A model generated the notes under the pieces. The model did no database searches. It was not told the origin of the DNA and worked only from the letters and a program-made list of their open reading frames with translations. From Cetobacterium_A somerae (GTDB taxonomy: Bacteria; Fusobacteriota; Fusobacteriia; Fusobacteriales; Fusobacteriaceae), in the NCBI RefSeq assembly GCF_044784365.2, contig NZ_CP173065.2: 64,000 nucleotides of DNA. The stretch is one strand, 5' to 3'. Numbering within the stretch: position 1 is the stretch's first letter; the number at the start of each line of letters is the position of its first letter. The position numbers were made by a program, and so were the translations under genes. This document shows positions 29,327-38,546 of this stretch, one piece after another.

Positions 29327-31165
29327 CTAATTATATATTGCACTATAAAATGCGTATGTGTAAACTATCTCTTCTATTTCAGTTTGAAATTTTTCATCCA
29401 CTATTGTTTCTAACTTTAAATCTCCATCTAATTCAAAGTTTAAACCTTTTAAAACCTTTTCTCCGTAGATGTACTCAATCAATGTTTTTAAAATCATTCC
29501 ATTATGCTTATCATATATTTTTTTTAATATCTCTGTTCCTGTATCTATATTAATTTGTGGGTTATAATAATATTCATCTTTATTTTCGACTAATTTTTTT
29601 GGTATACCCATTAATCCAAGTTTTTCAAATTTATTATTTTCATTATCAAAACCACTTTCTATGTACATAACTGTATAAATTAATGATTGTGGTACTAAGT
29701 ATTTTTTTCTAGTATTTTGAACTTCCTCTCTATAATATTTAGGATAAACATAGTGTAATAAATTTCTATATCTATAAAACTCTCTTCTAAATGTATTAAC
29801 TTTTTTAAAAGATTCTTTATAAAATTTACTCTCAATATAACTATTCATTATTGTAATTTTATCTTGGATAGTTTCCGTATCTAAATCAAAATTATTACTT
29901 TGAACAGCCAATTCTAATAATTCAGGGTTTTTTAACGCTCCAATTTGAGTTAAAGCATCTTTTAACACTTCTTCTTTATATGTATTTTTTATCTCAAAAT
30001 CTGTTATAGAGTTCATATAGTTTCTAACAACATAATTACTTGCAAAAAATATATTATAATTTGCCAATTGCCATGAATTACTATCTCTTTCCATAAGTTT
30101 TGTATAGACCATATAATATAATCCTGTCTTAGGATTTTCTGGATATTTATTTTTAAATCTATCGTATAACTCAATAAATTTTTTTCTATTTTGTAATTTT
30201 ATATATACATCTAATAGCAAAGAATCTATTCTTTCATTTTTTTGATTTGTTTTTTCCAAAACTTCTCTAGCTTTAGTATAATCTTCTATCTTATAATAAA
30301 TTCTTCCAATTCTAAAAGCTGCCCGATCCTTAAGTTTTATATCTTGTATTTTTTCATAGTTAAAAATAGCTCTTGAATAATCTTTATTTTGTTCATAAGC
30401 AACAGCTCTTATAAATAAAAAATTTGCTTCTCCTACTTGTGCATCTTTTGTCAGCTCTATAACTTTTTTATTTGCATCTAACTTTAATAAACTCTCTAAG
30501 TAAATTATTTTTTGGTTTACTTTCTTCTCATTATAGCTACCTAATTTATCTAAAATTTCAACTGTTTTTTCATACTCTTTTTTTTCATAAAAATAATTTG
30601 CTAAATTTAACAACTCATTTTTCTCTAATTTATTAATTAATTTTAAATTATTTTGATATTTTATTTCATAAATATATCTATATTTTTCATTAGTTTTCTC
30701 TAAAAACTTTAAAGCTTTTTTCTCATAAGGCTCTAATTGAGGATCATAATAATCAGTTACTAATCTTTTATAATATTCAATTGATTGACTTTTATCATTT
30801 TTTAATTGATATATTCTAGCAACATTGTAATCTCTTCTATATTGAAAATAATTTGTTTTTTTAAACTCTTGTTTTACATAACTTTCGGGCACGTATACTG
30901 CTCTACTAAAAAACAAAAGTGCTTCATCATATTTTTTCATATCCATATAATTTTTTGCTATATAATATTTTGCATAATTACTCGTTAATGGATAAGAATA
31001 AGGAAAGTTTTTTTGATAAATTTCATAATAAAACAAACTATTTTTATAGTCCTCTTTTTTGTTAGCTTCTAAAGCTTTATTAAAAAATATATAATCATCA
31101 ACATTATAGGAAAAACTTTTAATTCCAAGCATTATTGTTAATATAAGTAGATGTAAATATCTCAT
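29327..31165 (-). CDS. TPR-repeat protein with C-terminal SLT-like transglycosylase domain
   Basis: 612 residues: signal peptide (MRYLHLLILTIMLGIKSFS), TPR-like repeats over about 25-440, and a C-terminal SLT-like domain beginning VPQSLIYTVMYIESGFDNE, where the Glu of ESGF matches the catalytic acid, then KLGLMGIPKKLVE and NPQINIDTGTEIL. The layout is that of soluble lytic transglycosylase Slt70, which cuts peptidoglycan glycan strands in the periplasm. The usual GLMQ is GLMG here and the domain is short, so activity is uncertain. A TATAAT lies about 30 bases before the ribosome site. Confidence 0.72.
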   Translation of the reverse strand: MRYLHLLILTIMLGIKSFSYNVDDYIFFNKALEANKKEDYKNSLFYYEIYQKNFPYSYPLTSNYAKYYIAKNYMDMKKYDEALLFFSRAVYVPESYVKQEFKKTNYFQYRRDYNVARIYQLKNDKSQSIEYYKRLVTDYYDPQLEPYEKKALKFLEKTNEKYRYIYEIKYQNNLKLINKLEKNELLNLANYFYEKKEYEKTVEILDKLGSYNEKKVNQKIIYLESLLKLDANKKVIELTKDAQVGEANFLFIRAVAYEQNKDYSRAIFNYEKIQDIKLKDRAAFRIGRIYYKIEDYTKAREVLEKTNQKNERIDSLLLDVYIKLQNRKKFIELYDRFKNKYPENPKTGLYYMVYTKLMERDSNSWQLANYNIFFASNYVVRNYMNSITDFEIKNTYKEEVLKDALTQIGALKNPELLELAVQSNNFDLDTETIQDKITIMNSYIESKFYKESFKKVNTFRREFYRYRNLLHYVYPKYYREEVQNTRKKYLVPQSLIYTVMYIESGFDNENNKFEKLGLMGIPKKLVENKDEYYYNPQINIDTGTEILKKIYDKHNGMILKTLIEYIYGEKVLKGLNFELDGDLKLETIVDEKFQTEIEEIVYTYAFYSAIYN

Positions 31166-31310
31166 CTTTTCTCCCTCCGCTGTTTTTATATTTTTATTAT
31201 ATCATAATAATTTTTACTATAAAATTTATATTTTCTAAAAAAAATAGTTGAAATTATTTTAAATCTGTATAATAATAAATAATGTTACAATTTTTGTAGG
31301 AGGTGATATT

Positions 31311-33230
31311 TTGGGAATTATTAAAATTTTAGACGAATCTTTATCTAATATGATTGCTGCTGGAGAAGTAGTTGAAAATCCTGCTAGTTTAGTTAAGGAG
31401 CTTTTAGAAAACTCTTTAGATGCCAATAGTAAATATATAAAAATAGACGTTAAAAATGGCGGTAAAAATATTAAATTTACTGATGATGGAAAAGGAATGA
31501 GTAGAGAAGACTTGCTTCTTTGTATTGAACGTCATGCTACCAGTAAAATTTCATCTAAAGATGATCTTTTTAATTTAAATACTTATGGTTTTAGAGGCGA
31601 AGCTCTTTCATCCATAGCTGCTGTTTCTAAAATGACTATTGCAACAAAACGAAAAGAAGATTCTTCTGGATATTCAATCAGTGTTACAGCTGGTAAAATA
31701 ACAAATTTAAAAGATACTCAAAAAAGTACTGGTACAGAAATTGAAATAAATAATCTTTTTTTTAATACTCCAGCTAGATTAAAATTCTTAAGAAAAGATA
31801 CAACTGAAAATACAAAAATTAAAGAAATTGTTTTACAAGAAGCGTTAGCCAATCCCAATGTTTCTATAATACTTGTTATTGATGGTAAAGAAAATATTCG
31901 TACTAGTGGTACTGGAATTGAGAATACTATCATTGAGATTTTTGGAGTTTCAACACTTAAAAATTTAAAACCTGTTGAATTTGGATATATTGGAAATCTT
32001 TCTTTAACAAGATCTACAAAAGATTTTATTTTCACATTTGTTAATAATAGACCTGTAAAAGCTAAAATTATTGAAGAAGCTTTAATCGATGGTTACTATA
32101 CTCATTTAATGAGAGGAAAATATCCATTTGCCATAGTTAACTTAAAAGTAGATCCTAAATCTATTGATGTTAATGTTCATCCTTCAAAAAAAATCATCAA
32201 ATTCTCTGATGAAAATAAAATTTATCATGACATTTACTCAATTACAGAGTCTGAATTAAATTTTGATAAGAATTTTAATATGCCTACTTTTGAGGTAAAA
32301 AAAGAAAATTTAAACTTTGAAAATATAAAAATTTCTGAAGATTCAAAAAAACCTTTTGAAAATTTTGAAATTAATGATATAAAAAGAGAGATTGAAATAA
32401 AAAAGGAAAATAAATCTTCTTTAGAAAAAAAGAATAATTCAGTTATTAATAAAGAAAATTTTTTAAACTTTCAAACAGAAACGAAGTTTATTCCGACTAA
32501 AAGTGAAGTAACTACTCTCCAATTAGAAACTGAAGAATTAAATGTTTCTCTAGATGTACCTATTAAAGAGCCTGATGCTCCACTTAAAAGTACTATTAGT
32601 GATTCTTCTATTGAAAATAAATCTTTGATTTCTTCTGATGAAGTAATCTATTTTGATAATTTAAAAACTAATATAAAAATAATTGGACAATTCTCTAACT
32701 CTTTTATATTAGTTGAACAAGATGGTGATCTTATAGTTTATGACCAGCATATTGTTCATGAAAGAATTCTTTATGAAAAATTAAAACAAGAGTATGCACA
32801 ACATAAAATATCTTCACAAGCTTTATTAGTTCCTATTAAAATTTCACTAACATTAAAACAAATAGAGATTTTAAAAGAGAAATTAAATTTCTTTGAAGAT
32901 TTTGGATTTGAGATTGATCAATTTAATGATATGGAGTTTTTGATTAGAGCTGTTCCTGTGTTAGATACTAAAGATTCTTTCGAAAATATTTTTTTTGAAG
33001 TTTTAGAAGGAATTACTAAAGTAAATTCTAAAAATGAAGTTATCGAAAGTATGATTATTTCAATGTCTTGTCGAAGCGCAATTAAAGCTAATGAAAAATT
33101 ATCTATTTCTGAAATGGAGAAACTTATTTGGGAGTTACATAAAATTGGACGATTTACTTGTCCTCACGGAAGACCAATAACTTTTAAAATAAGTTTATTG
33201 GATATGGAGAAGGGATTTAAAAGAAAATGA
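31311..33230 (+). CDS. mutL: DNA mismatch repair protein MutL
   Basis: 639 residues. GHKL ATPase motifs: ELLENSLDANSKYIKID, FTDDGKGMSREDL, YGFRGEALSSIAAV; the linker is Lys/Glu-rich; the C-terminal domain has DQHIVHERILYE (the endonuclease motif with Ile for Ala), SCRSAIKANE and FTCPHGRPI. It therefore belongs to the nicking type used by bacteria without MutH. The start is TTG at 31311 behind a strong AGGAGGTGAT. Its stop overlaps the rlmH start by four bases. Confidence 0.95.
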   Translation: MGIIKILDESLSNMIAAGEVVENPASLVKELLENSLDANSKYIKIDVKNGGKNIKFTDDGKGMSREDLLLCIERHATSKISSKDDLFNLNTYGFRGEALSSIAAVSKMTIATKRKEDSSGYSISVTAGKITNLKDTQKSTGTEIEINNLFFNTPARLKFLRKDTTENTKIKEIVLQEALANPNVSIILVIDGKENIRTSGTGIENTIIEIFGVSTLKNLKPVEFGYIGNLSLTRSTKDFIFTFVNNRPVKAKIIEEALIDGYYTHLMRGKYPFAIVNLKVDPKSIDVNVHPSKKIIKFSDENKIYHDIYSITESELNFDKNFNMPTFEVKKENLNFENIKISEDSKKPFENFEINDIKREIEIKKENKSSLEKKNNSVINKENFLNFQTETKFIPTKSEVTTLQLETEELNVSLDVPIKEPDAPLKSTISDSSIENKSLISSDEVIYFDNLKTNIKIIGQFSNSFILVEQDGDLIVYDQHIVHERILYEKLKQEYAQHKISSQALLVPIKISLTLKQIEILKEKLNFFEDFGFEIDQFNDMEFLIRAVPVLDTKDSFENIFFEVLEGITKVNSKNEVIESMIISMSCRSAIKANEKLSISEMEKLIWELHKIGRFTCPHGRPITFKISLLDMEKGFKRK

Positions 33231-33694
33231 ATATAAATATTATATGTGTTGGTAAAATTAAAGAAAAATATATTTTAGATGGTATACAAGAGTTTGCTAA
33301 ACGAATGCAAGCTTTTGGTAAATTAAAAATTTTCGAATTAAAAGAGGATGGTAACGATTCAAATAGAAATATGTCTATAGAAAAAGAATCAAAATCCATT
33401 CTTGAAACTTTAGAAAAAAATAAAGGATTTAAAATCCTTTTAGATATTCAAGGGAAGAATTTTTCTTCTGAAGATATGGCTTCACAAATTGAAAAAATAG
33501 GTCTTAATGGAGACAGTACTATCAACTTTATTATTGGTGGTTCTTATGGTGTTTCAGAAGATATTAGAAAATCTGCTGACTTAAGGCTAAGTTTTTCAAA
33601 AATGACTTTCCCGCATCAATTAATGAGATTAATTTTAATTGAGCAAATTTACAGATGGTTTAGCATTATAAAAAATACTAAATATCATAAGTAG
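33227..33694 (+). CDS. rlmH: 23S rRNA (pseudouridine1915-N3)-methyltransferase
   Basis: 155 residues, the usual length. SPOUT features: NIICVGKIKEKYILDGI at the start, ILLDIQGKNFSSEDMA, FIIGGSYGVSEDI and the ending FPHQLMRLILIEQIYRWFSI-type knot. It methylates pseudouridine 1915 in helix 69 of 23S rRNA. ATGA overlap with mutL shows coupled translation. Confidence 0.95.
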   Translation: MNINIICVGKIKEKYILDGIQEFAKRMQAFGKLKIFELKEDGNDSNRNMSIEKESKSILETLEKNKGFKILLDIQGKNFSSEDMASQIEKIGLNGDSTINFIIGGSYGVSEDIRKSADLRLSFSKMTFPHQLMRLILIEQIYRWFSIIKNTKYHK

Positions 33695-33744
33695 TTTTTA
33701 ATTTTATTTTTAACTTTATTTTTATAAATTATTAGGAGGAAACA

Positions 33745-34086
33745 ATGTATTCGCAAGGAGAAACTTTTTATCACAACATCGATGACGAGGAGTTTGAACT
33801 AACAGTTTTAGAAAATCTAATTATAAGAGATAAAGAATATCTTATAACTGAGGATTTCGATGGGACTAATTATATATTTTTATATGATGAGGATGAGGAC
33901 GATTTAATTTTTGTTGATGATGCTGCAGAAATAAATACTGTTTTAGATTTCTGGAAGGAAGAGTATTTAGGTGCAGACAACATAGGAGATTGGGATGATG
34001 ATGAATATTACGACCGTGAAGACTCTTATGACCAAGATGATTATTATGATATGGGATATGACGATGACGAAAAGGATTATTATTAA
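33745..34086 (+). CDS. DUF1292-like acidic protein
   Basis: 113 residues. The first 75 resemble DUF1292 (FELTVLENLIIRDKEYLITE ... NYIFLYDEDEDDLIFVDD, then a Glu/Val segment). The last 35 are almost only Asp, Glu and Tyr (DWDDDEYYDREDSYD and on). Function unknown; cytoplasmic, no membrane segment. AGGAGG precedes the ATG and the stop overlaps the next start (ATTAATGG, one-base overlap), so the two form an operon. Confidence 0.65.
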   Translation: MYSQGETFYHNIDDEEFELTVLENLIIRDKEYLITEDFDGTNYIFLYDEDEDDLIFVDDAAEINTVLDFWKEEYLGADNIGDWDDDEYYDREDSYDQDDYYDMGYDDDEKDYY

Positions 34087-34454
34087 TGGCTAAGATTATT
34101 ATTAACAGTACTGATTCTTTTGGAGAAAACATTTCTCAAAAAATGATTGCAAAAAAAGTGATTGAAAACGATGTCACTATTTTTACTTATGATAATAAAT
34201 ATGGTAAAGGCGAGATAAGAATATCCCCTTACTCTACTGAAATACTGAAGTTTGGAGAGATTCAAAGTAAACTTTTAATTAAACCAGAAGTTAAAACAAA
34301 TTTTATTTATAAAACTTCTTACTTCAATAAAAATTTTACAGTTTTATGTAAAAAATATGTTTATTCTGAAAATAAGTTGACAATTGCCTATGTTATATAT
34401 GATAATAATATAGAGATAAACCAATTAGAGATTGAAATAATTGAAGTACAATAA
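34086..34454 (+). CDS. DUF1934 (YwiB-like) beta-barrel protein
   Basis: 122 residues, lipocalin-like by its repeated strand pattern. GKGEIRISPYSTEILKFGEI, SKLLIKPEVKTNFIYKTSYF and TIAYVIYDNNIEINQLEIEI follow DUF1934. The function of this family is not known. It begins on the last base of the DUF1292-like gene and is followed by a hairpin at 34461-34487. Confidence 0.65.
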   Translation: MAKIIINSTDSFGENISQKMIAKKVIENDVTIFTYDNKYGKGEIRISPYSTEILKFGEIQSKLLIKPEVKTNFIYKTSYFNKNFTVLCKKYVYSENKLTIAYVIYDNNIEINQLEIEIIEVQ

Positions 34455-34460
34455 ACACTA

Positions 34461-34490
34461 AAATAGAGCAATCTCTTTGCTCTATTTTTT
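34461..34490 (+). terminator. Intrinsic terminator directly before the lipoprotein ribosome site
   Basis: Perfect 11-bp stem AAATAGAGCAA / TTGCTCTATTT with 5-base loop and six T in all; the AAAGGAGGGG of the next gene begins five bases after the T tract. Likely partial terminator, as no promoter fits after it. Confidence 0.75.
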
Positions 34491-34506
34491 ATTAAAGGAG
34501 GGGTAA

Positions 34507-35928
34507 ATGAAAAAAATACTTTTAATTTCTGCAACAGCTTTAATTTTTTTTAGTTGTACTAATCTTCAAACACAACTTCCTACTCAAAGCAAAGTTGTTG
34601 TTCCTAGTGTAAAAAATCCAGTTTTACAGCAAGATAACTTTTTTCTTAATGAATCTGGTGTAGCTTATTTATATGATCTTATACAAAGAGATTCATCAAC
34701 AAATGCTATTCGTGAATATCTTCCATCTCAAATGATGGCACCTATGGAGGTTTATGCAGGAGAAACTTTAATTGTTAACAACATTAATGCTGACAGAGTT
34801 AAGATAATTTCTTCTCCTATAAAAAATGATTTTACATTTAATATTAGTGGAAATAGTTTGAATTTTAATAGTCTTTATCAAGGTGAATATATTGCTGAGA
34901 TTTATAAAGGATTCACATATGTTGGTACTGTTAAGATAAAAAATAAATTGAAATATAATTTTACTGAGAAAGATAATTATGATATAATTTTAAACAGCTA
35001 CAATAATAAAAATTTAGATCTATTGGTAAAAAGTGCCCAGTTATATCTAATTGCTTTTCCAACAAACAGCAAACAAAAAGATGTAGCCTTCATGGTACTT
35101 AATTTAGGTTCTGCAAATGGAAATCAACTTTTAATTAATAAAGAGATTCGATATTTAAAAGAAAACTTCTCTCTTAATGAAGACGAGAAAATAAAACTTC
35201 TAGCTTTTGAAGAAAAGTCTAGCGATGGAAGTTTTATTATTAATAACTATTATTTAGATTACAACAGAAGTAATTTAAAATTAAACACTGAAATAATGAG
35301 AGCTATTCAACGTAAAAATAATGCTACTGCAGATGAATTACAATTCTTAGAAAATTTTTACGGTGACTCACAAAGTACAGAACTAGCCTTATTAATTGGA
35401 AATTTATACATGCAAAAAGGAGACAGTGATAAAGGAAATTACTATTTAAGCTTAGCTGGTTCATCTTCTAACTTGAATTCTAATTTTTCAAACTTAACTA
35501 CTCCAACATCAGAGAACTCTATTTTATCTTCTAATAACATAGGTGAAGATGAAGTTGTTACATCTGTATCACCTTCTGATTCTTCTAAAAATATTACAAA
35601 TGGAATAGATGCTCTTAATCGTAAAAGTTATAGTGAAGCTTTAATATTCTTTAACAAAGCTGAAAGCAGTTCAACAAATATCTCTGAAGTTAGCTTCTAT
35701 CGTGGTAAGACATACTTTTCAATGAATAATTTTGATAAAGCCTTATCTGATTTTGATAAAGTTACTACTCCAGGTGAAAATACATCTGAGTTATATTATT
35801 ACTTAGGAGTTATCTATCATAAAAAAGGAGATATTGAAAAAGCAAAAGATTACTTAAGAAAATCTAGAGAAAATAATCCAAGTAGTACTTGGGGTAGAAA
35901 AAGTAGCATATATTTATTGAAACTATAA
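34507..35928 (+). CDS. TPR lipoprotein
   Basis: 473 residues. Lipoprotein signal MKKILLISATALIFFSC with the lipid Cys at 17. The middle part has no recognised domain; residues about 365-470 hold at least two or three TPR units (GIDALNRKSYSEALIFFNKA, VSFYRGKTYFSMNNFDKAL, LYYYLGVIYHKKGDIEKA). A Ser/Asn-rich linker sits before the repeats. Membrane-anchored scaffold is the best guess. The N-terminal domain may bind peptidoglycan or polymer but no motif shows this. It lies 21 bases before lysS. Confidence 0.75.
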   Translation: MKKILLISATALIFFSCTNLQTQLPTQSKVVVPSVKNPVLQQDNFFLNESGVAYLYDLIQRDSSTNAIREYLPSQMMAPMEVYAGETLIVNNINADRVKIISSPIKNDFTFNISGNSLNFNSLYQGEYIAEIYKGFTYVGTVKIKNKLKYNFTEKDNYDIILNSYNNKNLDLLVKSAQLYLIAFPTNSKQKDVAFMVLNLGSANGNQLLINKEIRYLKENFSLNEDEKIKLLAFEEKSSDGSFIINNYYLDYNRSNLKLNTEIMRAIQRKNNATADELQFLENFYGDSQSTELALLIGNLYMQKGDSDKGNYYLSLAGSSSNLNSNFSNLTTPTSENSILSSNNIGEDEVVTSVSPSDSSKNITNGIDALNRKSYSEALIFFNKAESSSTNISEVSFYRGKTYFSMNNFDKALSDFDKVTTPGENTSELYYYLGVIYHKKGDIEKAKDYLRKSRENNPSSTWGRKSSIYLLKL

Positions 35929-35949
35929 ATTTAAAAAGGGAGAAAAACT

Positions 35950-37428
35950 ATGGAAAAATACTTTGACAGAGTTGGAAAAGAACGTCTTGTTATGGAGCAA
36001 TGGGAAAAAATAAAAGAGATTGAAGCTCTTGGAGTTTACCCGTTCGGAAAAAAATATGATAAAGTTCATATGATTGGAGATCTTTTAAAATCATCTCCTG
36101 AAACAGAGACAACTTTTAAAACAGCAGGAAGAATTATGGGATTCAGAGAGCAAGGTAAAGCCGTATTTGCTCACATTGAAGACCAAACTGGAAAAATCCA
36201 AGTTTATATTAGACAAGATCAAATTGGAGAAGAGGCTTTTGAAATAGTTAAGAAATTAGGTGTTGGAGACATTATTGGTGTTGAAGGTACTTTATTTATG
36301 ACTCAAAAAGGTGAGTTAACTTTAAGAGTTTCTCAAGTTGAGTTACTATCAAAAAATGTTAGAGCACTTCCTGAAAAGTTCCACGGTCTTACAGACGTTG
36401 AAACTAGATATAGAAAAAGATATTTAGACCTTATCATGAACAGAGATGTTAAAGAAACTTTCATGAAAAGAGTTAGAATTATAAATGGTATCAGAGAGTT
36501 TTTAAATAAAAAAGGGTTCTTAGAAGTTGAAACTCCTATGATGCATCCAATTGTTGGAGGAGCTGCTGCAAGACCATTTATCACTCATCATAACGCTTTA
36601 GATATGGAATTATATTTAAGAATAGCTCCTGAACTTTATTTAAAAAGATTAATAATTGGTGGATTTGATAAAGTTTATGAAATTAATAGAAACTTCAGAA
36701 ATGAAGGTATTTCTACTAGACATAATCCAGAATTTACAATGATGGAATTATACCAAGCTTATGCTGACTATAATGATATGATGGATTTAACTGAAAGTTT
36801 ATTCCAATACCTTGCAACAGAGGTTTTAGGAGCAACTAAAATAGAGTATAATGGAAAAGAGATTGACCTTGGAAAGTTCTATAGAATTCATATGGTTGAT
36901 ATGATAAAAGATATTACTGGTGCTGATTTCTGGCAAAATTTAACAGTTGAAGAAGCTAAAGCTTTAGCTAAACAACACCACGTTGAAATTGCTGATCACA
37001 TGACAAGTGTTGGACATATCATCAACGAGTTCTTTGAGCAAAAATGTGAAGAGCATATAGTTCAACCTACATTTATCTATGGTCACCCAGTTGAGATCTC
37101 TCCTCTAGCAAAAAGAAATGCACAAGATTCTAGATTTACAGATAGATTCGAGTTATTTATTGATGCAAGAGAATATGCAAATGCATTCTCTGAGTTAAAT
37201 GACCCTGCTGATCAAAGAGGAAGATTTGAAGCTCAAGTTGAAGAGGCTTTACTAGGAAACGATGAAGCTACTGCAGTTATCGATGATGATTACATCGAGG
37301 CTTTAGAGTATGCTTTACCTCCAACAGGTGGATTAGGAATTGGTATCGATAGAGCTATAATGCTATTAACTGGTTCTCCATCAATTAGAGACGTTGTACT
37401 TTTCCCACAAATGAAAAGAAGAGACTAG
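35950..37428 (+). CDS. lysS: Lysyl-tRNA synthetase, class II
   Basis: 492 residues, the usual length. OB-fold anticodon domain (TAGRIMGFREQGKAVFAHIEDQ), then class II motifs: FLNKKGFLEVETPMMHPIVG, FRNEGISTRHNPEFTMMELYQAY, and the last motif GLGIGIDRAIMLLTGSPSIRDV. It charges tRNA-Lys. AGGGAG precedes the ATG. A hairpin follows at 37439. Confidence 0.97.
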   Translation: MEKYFDRVGKERLVMEQWEKIKEIEALGVYPFGKKYDKVHMIGDLLKSSPETETTFKTAGRIMGFREQGKAVFAHIEDQTGKIQVYIRQDQIGEEAFEIVKKLGVGDIIGVEGTLFMTQKGELTLRVSQVELLSKNVRALPEKFHGLTDVETRYRKRYLDLIMNRDVKETFMKRVRIINGIREFLNKKGFLEVETPMMHPIVGGAAARPFITHHNALDMELYLRIAPELYLKRLIIGGFDKVYEINRNFRNEGISTRHNPEFTMMELYQAYADYNDMMDLTESLFQYLATEVLGATKIEYNGKEIDLGKFYRIHMVDMIKDITGADFWQNLTVEEAKALAKQHHVEIADHMTSVGHIINEFFEQKCEEHIVQPTFIYGHPVEISPLAKRNAQDSRFTDRFELFIDAREYANAFSELNDPADQRGRFEAQVEEALLGNDEATAVIDDDYIEALEYALPPTGGLGIGIDRAIMLLTGSPSIRDVVLFPQMKRRD

Positions 37429-37438
37429 TTTTATATTT

Positions 37439-37463
37439 AGAGGTGTTCCTGTGGAACACCTCT
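37439..37463 (+). terminator. Hairpin between lysS and lrgA
   Basis: Perfect 11-bp stem AGAGGTGTTCC / GGAACACCTCT with a 3-base loop, followed by TTAATCTTTT. The U tract is broken, so termination is probably partial. lrgA starts 35 bases on. Confidence 0.7.
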
Positions 37464-37498
37464 TTAATCTTTTATACAATCGTACTGGAGGTTTTATT

Positions 37499-37840
37499 TT
37501 GTTATATGAATTTCTTATTATTTTAAGTATTAACTACTTGGGAGTTATCCTAGAAAAGATTTTTCATCTTCCTACTCCTGGAACAGTTAATGGTTTAATT
37601 CTTTTATTTATTTTTCTTTCTTTAAAGATAGTAAAATTAAATAGTATTAAAAATGTTGGTGAATTTTTTATTGCAAATATGATCATAACTTTTATTCCAC
37701 CTAGTGTTAAACTTTTAGATGTTATTGATATTTTAAAAACTGACTTTTTTAAATTAATTTTTTTACTTATATTAACAACTTTAATTACAATGGTTGTTAC
37801 TGCTTTATGTGTAGACTTCATGATGAGGGGGAAAAAATAA
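37499..37840 (+). CDS. lrgA: LrgA/CidA family holin-like protein
   Basis: 113 residues, four hydrophobic segments, with LPTPGTVNGLILLFIFLSLKIVKLNSIKNVGEFFI as the family core. The start I choose is TTG at 37499, with TGGAGG nine bases upstream; an ATG at 37451 in the same frame would fall inside the terminator hairpin and has no ribosome site. LrgA and LrgB proteins affect autolysis and pyruvate uptake in Firmicutes; here the role is unknown. It abuts lrgB. Confidence 0.82.
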   Translation: MLYEFLIILSINYLGVILEKIFHLPTPGTVNGLILLFIFLSLKIVKLNSIKNVGEFFIANMIITFIPPSVKLLDVIDILKTDFFKLIFLLILTTLITMVVTALCVDFMMRGKK

Positions 37841-38536
37841 ATGAAAGAACTTTTATTTGATAATGCTTTTTTTGGAATTTTTATTAGTTTAATTGCTTTT
37901 AAAATTGGAAAAGATATTTTTAATAAATTTAAATGGCCTATTTTAAATCCAATTTTTGTAGCTCTTATCCTTATTTTTATATTTATGGAAGTTTTTAATA
38001 TTCCCACATCTTATTATAGTAAAGGAGGAGATATATTAGGCTTTTTTATAGCTCCTGCTACAGTATGTTTAGCTATTCCTTTATATAAAGAGCTGGGAAC
38101 ACTAAAAAAGCACTATAAAGTTATTTTGATTGGAGCTCTTATTGGATCTATTACCGCCATTTTGTCTGTTGTTCTTTTAGGAAAATTACTAGGTATTCAA
38201 GATATCATTCTCTTATCATTTGTTCCTAAGTCTATTACAACTCCAATTGGAATAGAAGTTAGTAAACTTCTTGGCGGAATACCTGCTATTACAGTTTTTG
38301 CTATAATGGTTACTGGAATAGCTGGAAATATTTTTGCACCATTTATGTTAAAGCTTTTTAGAATTGAAAATGCTGTTGCTAAAGGTCTTGGAATTGGGAT
38401 TTCAAGTCATGCTGTAGGAACAAGCAAAGCTATTGAAATGGGAGAGGTTGAAGGAGCAATGAGTGCTCTATCTATAGTTATCGCCGGTATAATTACAATT
38501 TTTATTGCACCGCTACTTTTAAATCTTCTAAAATAA
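37841..38536 (+). CDS. lrgB: LrgB family membrane protein
   Basis: 231 residues with about seven membrane segments and the LrgB motifs FVPKSITTPIGIEVSKLLGG and GISSHAVGTSKAIEMGE. It starts one base after the lrgA stop. It works with LrgA-type proteins as a murein hydrolase exporter or pyruvate carrier in other species. No LytSR two-component regulator is next to it, so control here must come from elsewhere or from lysS readthrough. Confidence 0.88.
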   Translation: MKELLFDNAFFGIFISLIAFKIGKDIFNKFKWPILNPIFVALILIFIFMEVFNIPTSYYSKGGDILGFFIAPATVCLAIPLYKELGTLKKHYKVILIGALIGSITAILSVVLLGKLLGIQDIILLSFVPKSITTPIGIEVSKLLGGIPAITVFAIMVTGIAGNIFAPFMLKLFRIENAVAKGLGIGISSHAVGTSKAIEMGEVEGAMSALSIVIAGIITIFIAPLLLNLLK

Positions 38537-38546
38537 TATTTTATGG

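Noticed and set aside
37451..37498. ATG start for lrgA at 37451
   Set aside because: It lies inside the terminator hairpin after lysS and has no ribosome site; TTG at 37499 has TGGAGG.
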